A DNA stretch of 28,107 nt from a virus. Position 1 is the first letter of the stretch; each line of letters opens with the position of its first letter. The notes under the pieces are model-generated. The model made no database searches and was not told the DNA's origin. It saw nothing but the letters and a program-made list of their open reading frames with translations. A program made the translations under genes and the position numbers. Positions 6,889 through 13,308 of this stretch are shown in pieces. The stretch lies in IMG/VR virus record IMGVR_UViG_3300002231_000784, positions 2,120 through 30,226 of that record. One strand, 5' to 3'.

Positions 6889-7557
6889 CTATTTTTTAAT
6901 CTTAATAGTCCTCCCCAACTCCTTGCATACCTCTTCCATAGTCAATTCTTCTGCCTTATTATCTATATCTAAGCCTGTAATCTCTTTAAAAATATCCTTA
7001 TCAAATTCTTTTAATCCTTTGATATATTCTAACATCTCTTCAGGAATATTAGCCCAATCCTCAGTAAAATCTTTAGTGGTTAATTGTTGTGTTTCTATGG
7101 CTGACCATTCACCAGCTTTCTTAAGTAACTCAAAGGCATTTGTTTGTTTCGGGTAAAAATTAAAATCTCTTATCTTGTTGTTTATTTCATTAAATTTTTC
7201 TTCTGTTATTTGTTTATTGAACAGCATATACTTTTCTCCAAATAAATCTTTAGAGAATAAGGATTTATAAACCGCTTTGCAATCTTTTATCCCGTAAGAA
7301 TAGTAACAGCCATCACAGCCACGACAGCCACGACAGTCATAACAGCCATCACAGCCATAACAGCCACGACAGCCATAACAGCCACGACAGCCACGACAGC
7401 CATCACAGCCATAACAGCCACAACAGCTATCACAGCCATCACAGCCACGACAGCCATCACAGCCATAACAGCCATCACAGTCATAACAGCTATCACAGCC
7501 ATCACAGCCACGACAGCCACGACAGTTATCTACATTGGTACAATTTGTATTAGGCAT
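6889..7557 (-). CDS. Cys-triplet-repeat protein with conserved-looking C-terminal domain
   Basis: A 222-residue protein. Residues 12-86 are 25 consecutive C-x-x triplets, mostly C-x-G, with Asp, Arg or Tyr in the middle. The C-terminal part (~90-222) is a normal globular sequence: LFGEKYMLFNKQITEEKFNE, later IPEEMLEYIKGLKEFDKDIF and KEITGLDID. From memory, this architecture (CxxC-like triplets, then an FNK...TEE domain) occurs in metagenomic and Patescibacteria-related proteins, sometimes mislabelled CaiB/BaiF. Their function is unknown. The regular Cys spacing of three could bind several metals or build a disulfide-rich or triangular solenoid. The start MPNTNCTN follows an AAAATTATG context. 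The repeat is likely unstable by slippage. Confidence 0.75.
   Translation of the reverse strand: MPNTNCTNVDNCRGCRGCDGCDSCYDCDGCYGCDGCRGCDGCDSCCGCYGCDGCRGCRGCYGCRGCYGCDGCYDCRGCRGCDGCYYSYGIKDCKAVYKSLFSKDLFGEKYMLFNKQITEEKFNEINNKIRDFNFYPKQTNAFELLKKAGEWSAIETQQLTTKDFTEDWANIPEEMLEYIKGLKEFDKDIFKEITGLDIDNKAEELTMEEVCKELGRTIKIKK
7300..7524 (-). repeat. 9-bp tandem repeat tract (TGT-NNT-GGC) inside the Cys-triplet gene
   Basis: About 25 units of nine bases encode C-x-G. The first and third codons are nearly constant (TGT, GGC), while the middle codon alternates among GAT, CGT and TAT with a few AGC or GAC neighbours. Because the unit is a multiple of three, gain or loss of units keeps the frame. Other frames of the tract are also open (AVVAVMAV-like peptides), which is a by-product of the repeat. 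Confidence 0.85.
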
Positions 7558-7561
7558 AATT

Positions 7562-7795
7562 TTATTGGTTAATTTGTAAAATCAGAAACTTAATCCTCTT
7601 AAATCTCTCCTGTATCTCCTGCTGAAAGTCCAATCTAACACTCATGCTTTCTGTAAGCACACACTCTTCCATCATCCTGAGGTATGAAAGTATACCAGAG
7701 ATTTCTCCCTCAATTTGTGTACGTTCAGATGGATGCTTATGCTCTGCCCCGTAGGGTTCACCCAGTAGTATTGCTTCTTCAATTAATTGTTTCAT
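7562..7795 (-). CDS. Hypothetical protein (77 aa)
   Basis: Start chosen at MKQLIEEAILLGEPYGAEHK (7795), in the A-rich context AAAAATATG. A nine-residue-longer frame from 7822 would begin inside the end of the upstream gene. The protein is helical and acidic, with the pattern HPSERTQIEGEISGILSYL and a C-terminal amphipathic helix (QEIQERFKRIKFLILQI). No metal or nucleotide motif is visible. Family unknown. Confidence 0.55.
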   Translation of the reverse strand: MKQLIEEAILLGEPYGAEHKHPSERTQIEGEISGILSYLRMMEECVLTESMSVRLDFQQEIQERFKRIKFLILQINQ

Positions 7796-7805
7796 ATTTT
7801 TAAAA

Positions 7806-8000
7806 TTAAAATATTTCAGCATTACTAGCTTCTATAATCTTTTGTTTATTTGCCTCTTTCTTGCCAGCTTCGTAAGCTTTATTGTAAACATACTCAATAT
7901 ATTCGTTAATTTCAAATATACTGCCGTCTTTAAGCATGACCATGCCAAATTCACTGAAGGTATTGCCATTCCATTCCTGTTTTATTTTTTCTATATTCAT
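7806..8000 (-). CDS. Hypothetical protein (64 aa)
   Basis: Starts MNIEKIKQEWNGNTFSEFGM. The core MLKDGSIFEINEYIEYVYNK is well-formed, with a Lys-rich helical tail. It lies just downstream of the Gly-Tyr-Ser repeat gene in the leftward operon. It resembles no family I can name. The - strand frame 7997-8272 that runs into this region is a shadow of the hexamer repeat. Confidence 0.5.
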   Translation of the reverse strand: MNIEKIKQEWNGNTFSEFGMVMLKDGSIFEINEYIEYVYNKAYEAGKKEANKQKIIEASNAEIF

Positions 8001-8030
8001 TGTAAAAATGTATCAGGTGCAGTTAAAATA

Positions 8031-8300
8031 TCAGCCAGAGCCAGAGCCATCGCCATCGCCAAAGCCAGAGCCAGAGCCATAGCCAGAGCCAGAACCATAG
8101 CCAGAGCCATAGCCAGAGCTATAGCCAGAGCTATCGCCATAGCCAGAGCCAGAGCTATCGCCATAGCCAGAGCCAGAGCCATAGCCAGAGCCAGAGCCAA
8201 AGCCATAGCCAAAGCCATAGCCATAGCCATAGCCAGAGCCATAGCCAGAGCCATAGCCATAGCCAGAGCCACGCATAAATTTAGTTGTTATTGTTCCCAT
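8031..8300 (-). CDS. Low-complexity [G/S]Y[G/S] repeat protein (89 aa)
   Basis: After a ten-residue lead (MGTITTKFMR), the remaining 79 residues contain only Gly, Ser, Tyr, Phe and Asp, with 14 Tyr and 3 Phe evenly spaced in GSGYG, GYGFG and DSSGY units. No fold or catalytic site is expected. The composition resembles prion-like G/S-Y-G/S domains such as that of FUS, which self-associate; that parallel is inference. The gene starts inside the end of the 125-aa gene (13-base overlap), which supports translation in this frame rather than in the alternative Ala-Met or Ala-Arg frames. Similar GYGS genes next to this same neighbour family occur in other phages as I recall. Confidence 0.6.
   Translation of the reverse strand: MGTITTKFMRGSGYGYGSGYGSGYGYGYGFGYGFGSGSGYGSGSGYGDSSGSGYGDSSGYSSGYGSGYGSGSGYGSGSGFGDGDGSGSG
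8034..8270 (-). repeat. Hexanucleotide repeat tract (GGCTMT) inside the GYS gene
   Basis: The tract is built of GGCTCT, GGCTAT and GGCGAT-type hexamers, so Ser/Tyr alternation depends on a single C/A change in codon position two. All six frames are nearly free of stops, which explains the long Ala-Met and Ala-Arg/Ile decoy frames on both strands. Unit gain or loss keeps frame, so copy number probably varies between relatives. Confidence 0.85.
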
Positions 8301-8665
8301 ATTTTTACATTGTTAATTGATCCCTGAGCTTTTTCTGTAGCTGGTATAATTTCAACTACATTATAAACTTTATGATTATTTATTTCACAGGGAAATTTGC
8401 AATTTTCAGGCTTTTTAACACCTTCCATTGCCAATTGAGAAAGACTTGCAGCTCCATCCCAATACCAAAGCCTACGAGACTTTTGAAGTAATGCACATTT
8501 AACACTATCTTCTGTCCACTCTTTCTCAACATAAGCTGCAAAGCAACCTGCTGAATGAGTACGGACTATACAGTACTCCATTCCTTTATAGTCTGGTGCA
8601 GGAGTTGACTTAGACTTTTTGACATACTCTACGTTGTCAATTTTTATAACATCTGGTTGTTTCAT
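8288..8665 (-). CDS. DUF6948-like hypothetical protein (125 aa)
   Basis: Starts MKQPDVIKIDNVEYVKKS. The segment MEYCIVRTHSAGCFAAYVEK followed by RRLWYWDGAASLSQLAMEGV, PENCKFPCE and EIIPATEKAQGSI matches a widespread phage family I recall as DUF6948. It is a small beta-rich protein of unknown role. It is followed, with a 13-base overlap, by the Gly-Tyr-Ser repeat gene; this pairing may be a conserved module. No membrane segment and no catalytic motif are evident. Confidence 0.7.
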   Translation of the reverse strand: MKQPDVIKIDNVEYVKKSKSTPAPDYKGMEYCIVRTHSAGCFAAYVEKEWTEDSVKCALLQKSRRLWYWDGAASLSQLAMEGVKKPENCKFPCEINNHKVYNVVEIIPATEKAQGSINNVKIWEQ

Positions 8666-8675
8666 GTTATTTGGG

Positions 8676-8786
8676 TTAATTAATTATTAGAAGGTCAGGT
8701 GCAGTTAAGAAATAAATTAGAATCAGAGATATAAAGAATGCTGTGAATATTACTGCCATTGTTATTATAAATTGTTTTTTAGTCAT
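8676..8786 (-). CDS. Small single-pass membrane protein (36 aa)
   Basis: Starts MTKKQFIITMAVIFTAFF and has one hydrophobic helix spanning about residues 6-28, with two Lys before it (N-in topology likely). It ends LTAPDLLIIN. Its ATG overlaps the TGA of the upstream gene (8783-8786), supporting translation. A holin-like or accessory membrane role is possible but not shown. The bases encoding LTAPD are part of a 14-bp direct repeat also found at 8013-8026. Confidence 0.6.
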   Translation of the reverse strand: MTKKQFIITMAVIFTAFFISLILIYFLTAPDLLIIN

Positions 8787-9043
8787 ATCATTGTTTCTTT
8801 AATATATTTAATGCATTCCTTTTCTCCTTGTTGTTGGAGTGTCTGAAAAGCATATGTGGAATGATAATCACAACCAAAATGTAATATCTCATCTCCTTTT
8901 ATTTCACTCTCCCCCCACACAGCTTTACACCAGCTCTTATTTGCTAGAAGGTCTGCGAGAGAAAAAATATGCTTGCAATCAGATACATTATATCTTGGCG
9001 GCTTTTCTTTATCCCACCCTGTTTTTTTAAATATTTCTTTCAT
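8783..9043 (-). CDS. Hypothetical protein (86 aa)
   Basis: Starts MKEIFKKTGWDKEKPPRYNV. It contains SDCKHIFSLADLLANKSWCK and later GCDYHSTYAFQTLQQQGEKE. The Asp/His/Cys positions are suggestive of a small structured domain but do not match a known motif. From memory, SLADLLA-containing small proteins occur in many phages without assigned function. Starts in an AGATTATG context, four bases after the membrane protein upstream. Confidence 0.55.
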   Translation of the reverse strand: MKEIFKKTGWDKEKPPRYNVSDCKHIFSLADLLANKSWCKAVWGESEIKGDEILHFGCDYHSTYAFQTLQQQGEKECIKYIKETMI

Positions 9044-9047
9044 AATC

Positions 9048-9302
9048 TTATTTTATAGGAGTTACTTTTTCCTTCTTTGGCATTTCTATTTTAACACACT
9101 CCATAGACCATCCACATTTAATGCAGGTATAATTACCTATTTGAAATGCTTCACATTTATTTAATTGAGTTTTAAATACTTGTGATTTTACTGTTTGTAT
9201 TTTAGCATTTTCTTTTATTTTTAATTGTATAGGATAAATTATTAAAACTAATAAAATCACACATGCAATTATTGCTCCTATTGTGTATAATATTTTGTTC
9301 AT
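9048..9302 (-). CDS. Membrane-anchored small Cys-containing protein (84 aa)
   Basis: Starts MNKILYTIGAIIACVILLVL; a strong N-terminal transmembrane helix covers about residues 4-27. The rest is basic and carries three to four Cys (CEAF, YTCIKCGWSMEC), possibly a zinc-binding or redox domain. If the N terminus is inside, the Cys domain would face the periplasm or cell surface. One of four membrane proteins in 8676-10255. A role in lysis, exclusion or host surface change is possible but unproven. Confidence 0.6.
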   Translation of the reverse strand: MNKILYTIGAIIACVILLVLIIYPIQLKIKENAKIQTVKSQVFKTQLNKCEAFQIGNYTCIKCGWSMECVKIEMPKKEKVTPIK

Positions 9303-9369
9303 AATGATAAGTTAAGTTATATTGTTAGGGTTTTTTAAACTTGGTTATCCCTGAAACAAGTAGATATTA

Positions 9370-10164
9370 CTATATCCTTATCGGATATTTAGCACTACTA
9401 TTATACCCCATTGAATCCAAAGCCCTTAGCATATTATTTATATGATTTTCCCATGAGCTTGCATAACACTTATAGGGAATGATAGCATGCTTACAGATAT
9501 ATTTAGCTTTGATCATTTTTCTTCCTCCATTACTCAATTGTCCTATCATTGTATTACCTTTTAGATATTTATTATTCAAAGTATCAATGACTGCCTGCCA
9601 ACCTGCAAAGGCTGATTGAAAGCCTATTCTATCCCCTCTGTCATTATTCCCTACATTTCCATAATTATATTTTGTAGTAAGTTTTTTGCCACATTGAGTA
9701 TCTGCCCACACTATTGCGAATACTGTTTCTGGTTTTATTTTGCTGTATTCTGCATACCATTTTATTTTGTCTTTTATTTTAATTGTATCTTCATCACAAT
9801 GTTTATCTATCCATTCATCTAAGTTAGATGATTGCTTTACTATAGGATGTGGCTCACCCTTAGCATTTGCCTCTGGGATTCTATGAGCCTGAATACTACT
9901 ATCCCCAAAAACCAGTATTCCTATCACGCCACAAAGGGAAATTAATGCGAATATGCCTTCTCGGCTTTTTGTAAGTTTTATTAATAGATTTGTAATTGGT
10001 CGGATTGTCGCTAGCCAAATCCTTTTTATCAGCTTCCATTCTTTTCTGAATAAATTTAGGAATAGAAAGGGGCTCACTAGGATTATCAGTAGCAACTCTC
10101 CTATGAGCCTTAAGGTAACCTTTAGTGCAGGCAGTAAGTATTTTTTTATTAAGTTTAAATTCAT
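9370..10164 (-). CDS. Membrane-anchored lysozyme-like / wall-lytic-like protein (264 aa)
   Basis: Two hydrophobic segments, residues ~15-38 and ~70-87, precede a soluble C-terminal domain of about 160 residues. That domain has PETVFAIVWADTQCGKKL (~145-162), YNYGNVGNNDRGDRIGF (~166-182), AGWQAVIDTLNNKYL and a tail with WENHINNMLRALDSMGY. The layout resembles lysozyme-like or transglycosylase-like domains (a helix with an acidic residue, then an NxGN loop). The usual Glu position reads Asp (ADT), so activity or fold assignment is tentative. I recall similar ADT...NIGNVGNNDRGD proteins from Patescibacteria-type genomes. Residues 1-88 are encoded in DNA that also encodes the C terminus of the 118-aa gene. 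Confidence 0.6.
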   Translation of the reverse strand: MNLNLIKKYLLPALKVTLRLIGELLLIILVSPFLFLNLFRKEWKLIKRIWLATIRPITNLLIKLTKSREGIFALISLCGVIGILVFGDSSIQAHRIPEANAKGEPHPIVKQSSNLDEWIDKHCDEDTIKIKDKIKWYAEYSKIKPETVFAIVWADTQCGKKLTTKYNYGNVGNNDRGDRIGFQSAFAGWQAVIDTLNNKYLKGNTMIGQLSNGGRKMIKAKYICKHAIIPYKCYASSWENHINNMLRALDSMGYNSSAKYPIRI

Positions 10165-10255
10165 TTCGTTTTTTGTTTAAGTAATAAAATTCATAGATTT
10201 CTAACGATAAAGAAAGAATGAATATGATGCCGATGGTGTAATAAAGATAAGTCAT
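9899..10255 (-). CDS. Membrane protein overlapping the lysozyme-like gene (118 aa)
   Basis: Starts MTYLYYTIGIIFILSLSLEI; one N-terminal transmembrane helix (~4-24) is followed by a basic Asn/Lys/Arg-rich tail. The tail from about residue 31 to the end overlaps the next gene in a different frame for 266 bases. The first 30 codons are free of overlap and look coding. The tail (PSEPLSIPKFIQKRMEADKK; RRHIRINFPLWRDR) is also protein-like, so a true dual-coding overlap is possible. Alternatively the real protein is shorter, or only one frame is used here. Confidence 0.5.
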   Translation of the reverse strand: MTYLYYTIGIIFILSLSLEIYEFYYLNKKRNEFKLNKKILTACTKGYLKAHRRVATDNPSEPLSIPKFIQKRMEADKKDLASDNPTNYKSINKTYKKPRRHIRINFPLWRDRNTGFWG

Positions 10256-10282
10256 TTTATTTTTGATTTAATAGATAAATTA

Positions 10283-10441
10283 TTAAGTATTTTTATTATA
10301 ACTACAGGGCTTAAAAGACCTATTTTTTATTGCCCTTGAATAGTCTTCGGGACTGTCATACCCCATTAATTTATAGAATGGGATATGTGCGAAATATTGT
10401 TCTTGCTCATTTAAAGTCTGGCCCAGCTGTATCTTTTCCAT
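10283..10441 (-). CDS. Small hypothetical protein (52 aa)
   Basis: A 52-codon frame starting MEKIQLGQTLNEQEQYFAHI and continuing PFYKLMGYDSPEDYSRAIKN. It overlaps the end of the SWIM-like gene by 35 bases. The amino-acid mix is balanced and protein-like, with no low-complexity noise. It fills what would otherwise be a 150-base gap. Function unknown. Confidence 0.5.
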   Translation of the reverse strand: MEKIQLGQTLNEQEQYFAHIPFYKLMGYDSPEDYSRAIKNRSFKPCSYNKNT

Positions 10442-10625
10442 TATTGTTATTATCATTGACATATTTTAGATAGTTATTTTGTATATATTTTGAATGTTTA
10501 CATTGATTACGGAACTCATACCCCTTACAAGTACAGACTAATTTACCATCTGAGAAGTAGTGTACATAATGAATCTTTTTCTTATCTGTAGCTGATCTGA
10601 TTTTATAAGTCTTGGTAGGCTTCAT
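10407..10625 (-). CDS. SWIM-type zinc finger protein (72 aa)
   Basis: Starts MKPTKTYKIRSATDKKKIHY. The motif LVCTCKGYEFRNQCKHSKYI fits the SWIM zinc finger CxCx(n)CxH, with a preceding beta pair (YVHYFSDGK). SWIM domains mediate DNA or protein binding and occur in recombination and transposase-associated proteins. The Asn-rich tail (NDNNNNGK) is disordered. Coupled by an ATGA overlap to the upstream 104-aa gene. Confidence 0.7.
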   Translation of the reverse strand: MKPTKTYKIRSATDKKKIHYVHYFSDGKLVCTCKGYEFRNQCKHSKYIQNNYLKYVNDNNNNGKDTAGPDFK

Positions 10626-10936
10626 ACTGATAGCGGGGTTAGATTGTCATTTTTTTTATTGTATTTACAAAATATTGGTATTGTACAATTATAAAATCTT
10701 GATATTCTATTACTTGGGTTCATATCTTCATCATAAAATAATGGGTGATTTTTCTTGATTAATATCTTTCTACCATAATAGAAAATTATCTGAGGAACTT
10801 CTCCATATTTTTCTAAATCAGGCGGAAAGAAAAATGCTATATGTAATTTACCATTAACCTTAGCTATTGATGAAGCCTCTTTTTTGCGTTTTGAGTTCTT
10901 AAATAGAATCTCACAATATATTTTTTTCATAATCAA
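10622..10936 (-). CDS. Hypothetical protein (104 aa)
   Basis: Starts MIMKKIYCEILFKNSKRKKE; the in-frame MKKIYCEI two codons later is an equal start candidate. The protein is basic and beta-rich, with IAFFFPPDLEKYGEVPQIIF as a hydrophobic core. It overlaps the 54-aa gene upstream by 26 bases and the SWIM gene downstream by four. No recognisable family. Confidence 0.6.
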   Translation of the reverse strand: MIMKKIYCEILFKNSKRKKEASSIAKVNGKLHIAFFFPPDLEKYGEVPQIIFYYGRKILIKKNHPLFYDEDMNPSNRISRFYNCTIPIFCKYNKKNDNLTPLSV

Positions 10937-11075
10937 TTATTAATGTATGTTTTTTAAAATGCTGCTCTTTTTGTTTAGGAGTTAATTTATTAATATCAAC
11001 TCCATATCTTTTAATATGAGCTTGCCTCACTTTTTCGTTATGCTCTTTGAATATTGGGCTAAATATATTACTCAT
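10911..11075 (-). CDS. Small hypothetical protein (54 aa)
   Basis: A 54-codon gene starting MSNIFSPIFKEHNEKVRQAH and continuing KRYGVDINKLTPKQKEQHFK. It is basic and helical with a phage-like (D)INKLTPKQKE motif. The start follows TAAAAATG context after the 92-aa gene; the end overlaps the next gene by 26 bases. Function unknown. Confidence 0.55.
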   Translation of the reverse strand: MSNIFSPIFKEHNEKVRQAHIKRYGVDINKLTPKQKEQHFKKHTLIIDYEKNIL

Positions 11076-11077
11076 TT

Positions 11078-11356
11078 TTATTTATTAATTAGCTTATAAG
11101 TTTTTATATTAATTTGTTGTTCAGTTCTTGTATCGTACCAGTCAAAAAATTCATCTGGTGTCATATCGTATTTAAAGTAATCTACTATCTCATGCATATC
11201 TACATACCAATCACCCCACGCTAATACTTCACCTATATTTTCTGCTACCCAATAGGAATCCTCATACAACTCACTATCCTTTGGGTATAAATCCATTAAA
11301 AAATAATCGGCAACTAAATCACATTCTTTATAATAATTTTGTAGTAATTTTATCAT
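11078..11356 (-). CDS. Acidic, Trp/Tyr-rich hypothetical protein (92 aa)
   Basis: Starts MIKLLQNYYKECDLVADYFL. The body is very acidic and aromatic (YPKDSELYEDSYWVAENIGE; VLAWGDWYVDMHEIVDYFKY; FFDWYDTRT), which could mimic DNA charge. Phage anti-restriction and anti-CRISPR proteins are often acidic and small, but that assignment is only compositional. It is adjacent to the exonuclease gene in the leftward operon. Confidence 0.6.
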   Translation of the reverse strand: MIKLLQNYYKECDLVADYFLMDLYPKDSELYEDSYWVAENIGEVLAWGDWYVDMHEIVDYFKYDMTPDEFFDWYDTRTEQQINIKTYKLINK

Positions 11357-11358
11357 AA

Positions 11359-11964
11359 TTATTTAGTTATTTTTTTATAATTCTTTCCAATCTCTTTTAT
11401 TAATTTAATACCCTTTACAATCCCTATTTCTAATTTTTCCTGCATCTTCTTGTCCTTTTTTATTCGTGTAATATTTATATTTTTTGTAAAGTTAGGGTTG
11501 TAGTCTACAAAGTCTACAAAATCCCAACCCATTACTAACATCTGCATTTGCATTTGCCAGATATAACATTTATCAATCTTCTTTTCTATTAATGCTCTAA
11601 GATATTTACTATCCTTTTTGCATTTAATTTCTACCCCTCCATTTTCCCCTTTTATCTGTCTATCTGGGGAACAGCCTACATATTCATTAAGTTCTGCAAA
11701 TCCTATTACCTCTAATTGCTTCCCTGTTTCCATCTCATATATTCCTGCTGCACTTGCTTCTAGCTCGTTCCCTCTTTCCATATCTGCATTCTTATAAGAA
11801 TCATATTCACCACTTGAGTATTTAAGAGCCATTATTTCATATACTAATGTCTCAAGACCTCTGCCTGCTGTCGCTATAGGCTGGGCTGTACTGGCTGTTA
11901 ACTTCCCAGCCCTTACATCATGCCATTCTGTTGAGCCTTGTTCTAAATTATTATATATTTTCAT
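11359..11964 (-). CDS. YqaJ / lambda-exonuclease-like recombination nuclease
   Basis: A 201-residue PD-(D/E)XK nuclease of the YqaJ viral recombinase type. It opens with the signature LEQGSTEWHDVRAGKLTAS (residues ~7-25), has conserved acids in MERGNELEA (~62-70), Asp101 in GCSPDRQI, and Glu112-x-Lys114 in GGVEIKCK. The enzyme would degrade 5' ends of DNA to give 3' single strands for annealing by the RecT-like protein encoded two genes upstream. It starts with an ATGA overlap to the 63-aa gene. Length is slightly short for the family but the core is complete. Confidence 0.88.
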   Translation of the reverse strand: MKIYNNLEQGSTEWHDVRAGKLTASTAQPIATAGRGLETLVYEIMALKYSSGEYDSYKNADMERGNELEASAAGIYEMETGKQLEVIGFAELNEYVGCSPDRQIKGENGGVEIKCKKDSKYLRALIEKKIDKCYIWQMQMQMLVMGWDFVDFVDYNPNFTKNINITRIKKDKKMQEKLEIGIVKGIKLIKEIGKNYKKITK

Positions 11965-12152
11965 AATTCTTTTTCTGTTAGTTTAATTAAGTTATCCTTT
12001 AGATATTTAATCATTTCTACAATAGTGTTAGCGTCTATATACATTAAAGTTTCTTTTCCCTCTTTATCTGTTATCCATAACTCACCTGCATTGCTTAAAT
12101 TTATTTTTGTTGGACAATCCTTTGTTTTACACGTACATTTCAATTCAGTCAT
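11961..12152 (-). CDS. Small hypothetical protein between annealase and exonuclease (63 aa)
   Basis: Starts MTELKCTCKTKDCPTKINLS; the Cys trio CTCKTKDC may bind a metal. A small beta hairpin follows (GELWITDKEGKETLMYI), then a helix (VEMIKYLKDNLIKL). It lies between the RecT-like gene (three-base gap) and the exonuclease gene (four-base overlap), so it is likely part of the recombination unit. From memory such small proteins accompany recT/exo in several phages, with no known role. Confidence 0.6.
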   Translation of the reverse strand: MTELKCTCKTKDCPTKINLSNAGELWITDKEGKETLMYIDANTIVEMIKYLKDNLIKLTEKEL

Positions 12153-12154
12153 AA

Positions 12155-13195
12155 TTATTTTTTATCGTCATAAAATACGTCCATAGCATTCTGCTCTACG
12201 GCTTCTGCTAGCTTAACCTCCTGCGCTACAAGTAAATCCATTACTATCTTCTGGTCAGCTTCATCTAGTTTTTTAATATTAGAATCTTCTGACTCTGAAA
12301 GCTTTTTTAAATCCTCCAAGCTTTTTGTATCTTCAATCCTTTTTGTTATACCTTTTAGAACAAGCTTTAATGAATCCTGCTTAACTTCTTTTTCTGGTTG
12401 CTTTTCTGCCTGCTGTGTAGGTTTTACTTCTTTTTTAGTATCTTCCTTAGGCTCTACTTTTTCTGGCTCTATAACAGGCTGTTCTGGCTTTTCAGCAGTA
12501 AAGGAATCCTTTACAGCTGATTTTTCTTGTTCTTCCTGTACTAATTCTGCCCTTCTAACTAACATTGCCTTGTCCACCTCTTTTCCTTTACCCTTATTTT
12601 TATTATAATAAGTAGTCAATTCTTCAAGGTTTTTTAGGTTAGCAATCTCAGCTGTGAAATCTTGTTCTGGCATATCTATAATCTCTTTATTAAAATCTGT
12701 CTTACTTGCCTGTACCTCTTCTGCTATATAAGATATTGAGCCTAGTATCTCTGGAATATACTGTCTAGCTATACGAGCCAGAGCGTGATATCTCATCTTA
12801 GCTTTTGGATCTGCTTTATATCCAAAGCCAGCCTGTACTTCTTTTTTTGTAGCTGTCTCGCTGTAAGCCTCATCTTTATTTGTAACTGTTGCTGTTACTC
12901 CATTATCTGATTCATCTGTGTATTGAATCTGCCATCCAAACTTACGGAATCTCTTTACTAATCCCTTGCCCCAGAATGTTACATTACCTTTCATTAAAAC
13001 AAGGTCGCTCATTGCTTCCATGGGGGCTAATCCCATCTCTGCCCCTGCCTGTATTTTAACGTAAGCTTGCTGGGTATTTTTTACGTCTGAAGTAAAACAT
13101 CCAGCCTTGAAAAATTGTTCTGCTATTGTTAGCATATTTTTTACACGTTCAACGCTATAATGGTCTACTTGTGTAATTAGGTTTGATTCTTGCAT
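12155..13195 (-). CDS. RecT-family single-strand annealing protein
   Basis: A 346-residue protein whose first ~180 residues match the RecT family: QAYVKIQAGAEMGLAPMEAM, MKGNVTFWGKGLVKRFRKFG, and KAKMRYHALARIARQYIPEI. It would coat and anneal single strands made by the adjacent exonuclease in homologous recombination and repair of phage DNA. The C-terminal third (~190-340) is Glu/Lys/Pro-rich, low in complexity and likely flexible (EPEKVEPKEDTKKEVKP). The start is in the ATAACACCATG context that recurs before the helicase gene. Confidence 0.85.
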   Translation of the reverse strand: MQESNLITQVDHYSVERVKNMLTIAEQFFKAGCFTSDVKNTQQAYVKIQAGAEMGLAPMEAMSDLVLMKGNVTFWGKGLVKRFRKFGWQIQYTDESDNGVTATVTNKDEAYSETATKKEVQAGFGYKADPKAKMRYHALARIARQYIPEILGSISYIAEEVQASKTDFNKEIIDMPEQDFTAEIANLKNLEELTTYYNKNKGKGKEVDKAMLVRRAELVQEEQEKSAVKDSFTAEKPEQPVIEPEKVEPKEDTKKEVKPTQQAEKQPEKEVKQDSLKLVLKGITKRIEDTKSLEDLKKLSESEDSNIKKLDEADQKIVMDLLVAQEVKLAEAVEQNAMDVFYDDKK

Positions 13196-13214
13196 GGTGT
13201 TATGTTGTTAAATG

Positions 13215-13307
13215 TTAATTGTTTTGTAGTCCGATCATAATATCATCTCTGTAATTATCCCATTTTTCTTTTTCTAATTCCTCTGGGTCTATATAATCTT
13301 CATCCAT
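13215..13307 (-). CDS. Very small acidic protein (30 aa)
   Basis: A 30-codon frame starting MDEDYIDPEELEKEKWDNYR, strongly acidic and helical. It fits with one base between its start and the RNase H stop, in a tight operon where every other base is coding. Evidence is composition and packing only; it could be chance. Confidence 0.4.
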   Translation of the reverse strand: MDEDYIDPEELEKEKWDNYRDDIMIGLQNN

Positions 13308-13308
13308 T

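Noticed and set aside
7287-7520. Frame of Ala-Val-Met repeats inside the Cys-triplet gene
   Set aside because: It is another frame of the 9-bp repeat; the Cys frame continues into a normal globular domain.
7300-7524. CRISPR-like array
   Set aside because: The units are 9 bp and coding, with no spacers of 25-40 bases.
7997-8272. Long - strand frame of Ala-Met repeats and the + strand frame 7842-8327 of Ala-Arg-Ile repeats
   Set aside because: Both are by-products of the GGCTMT hexamer tract; only the GYS frame has a coupled start overlapping the upstream gene.
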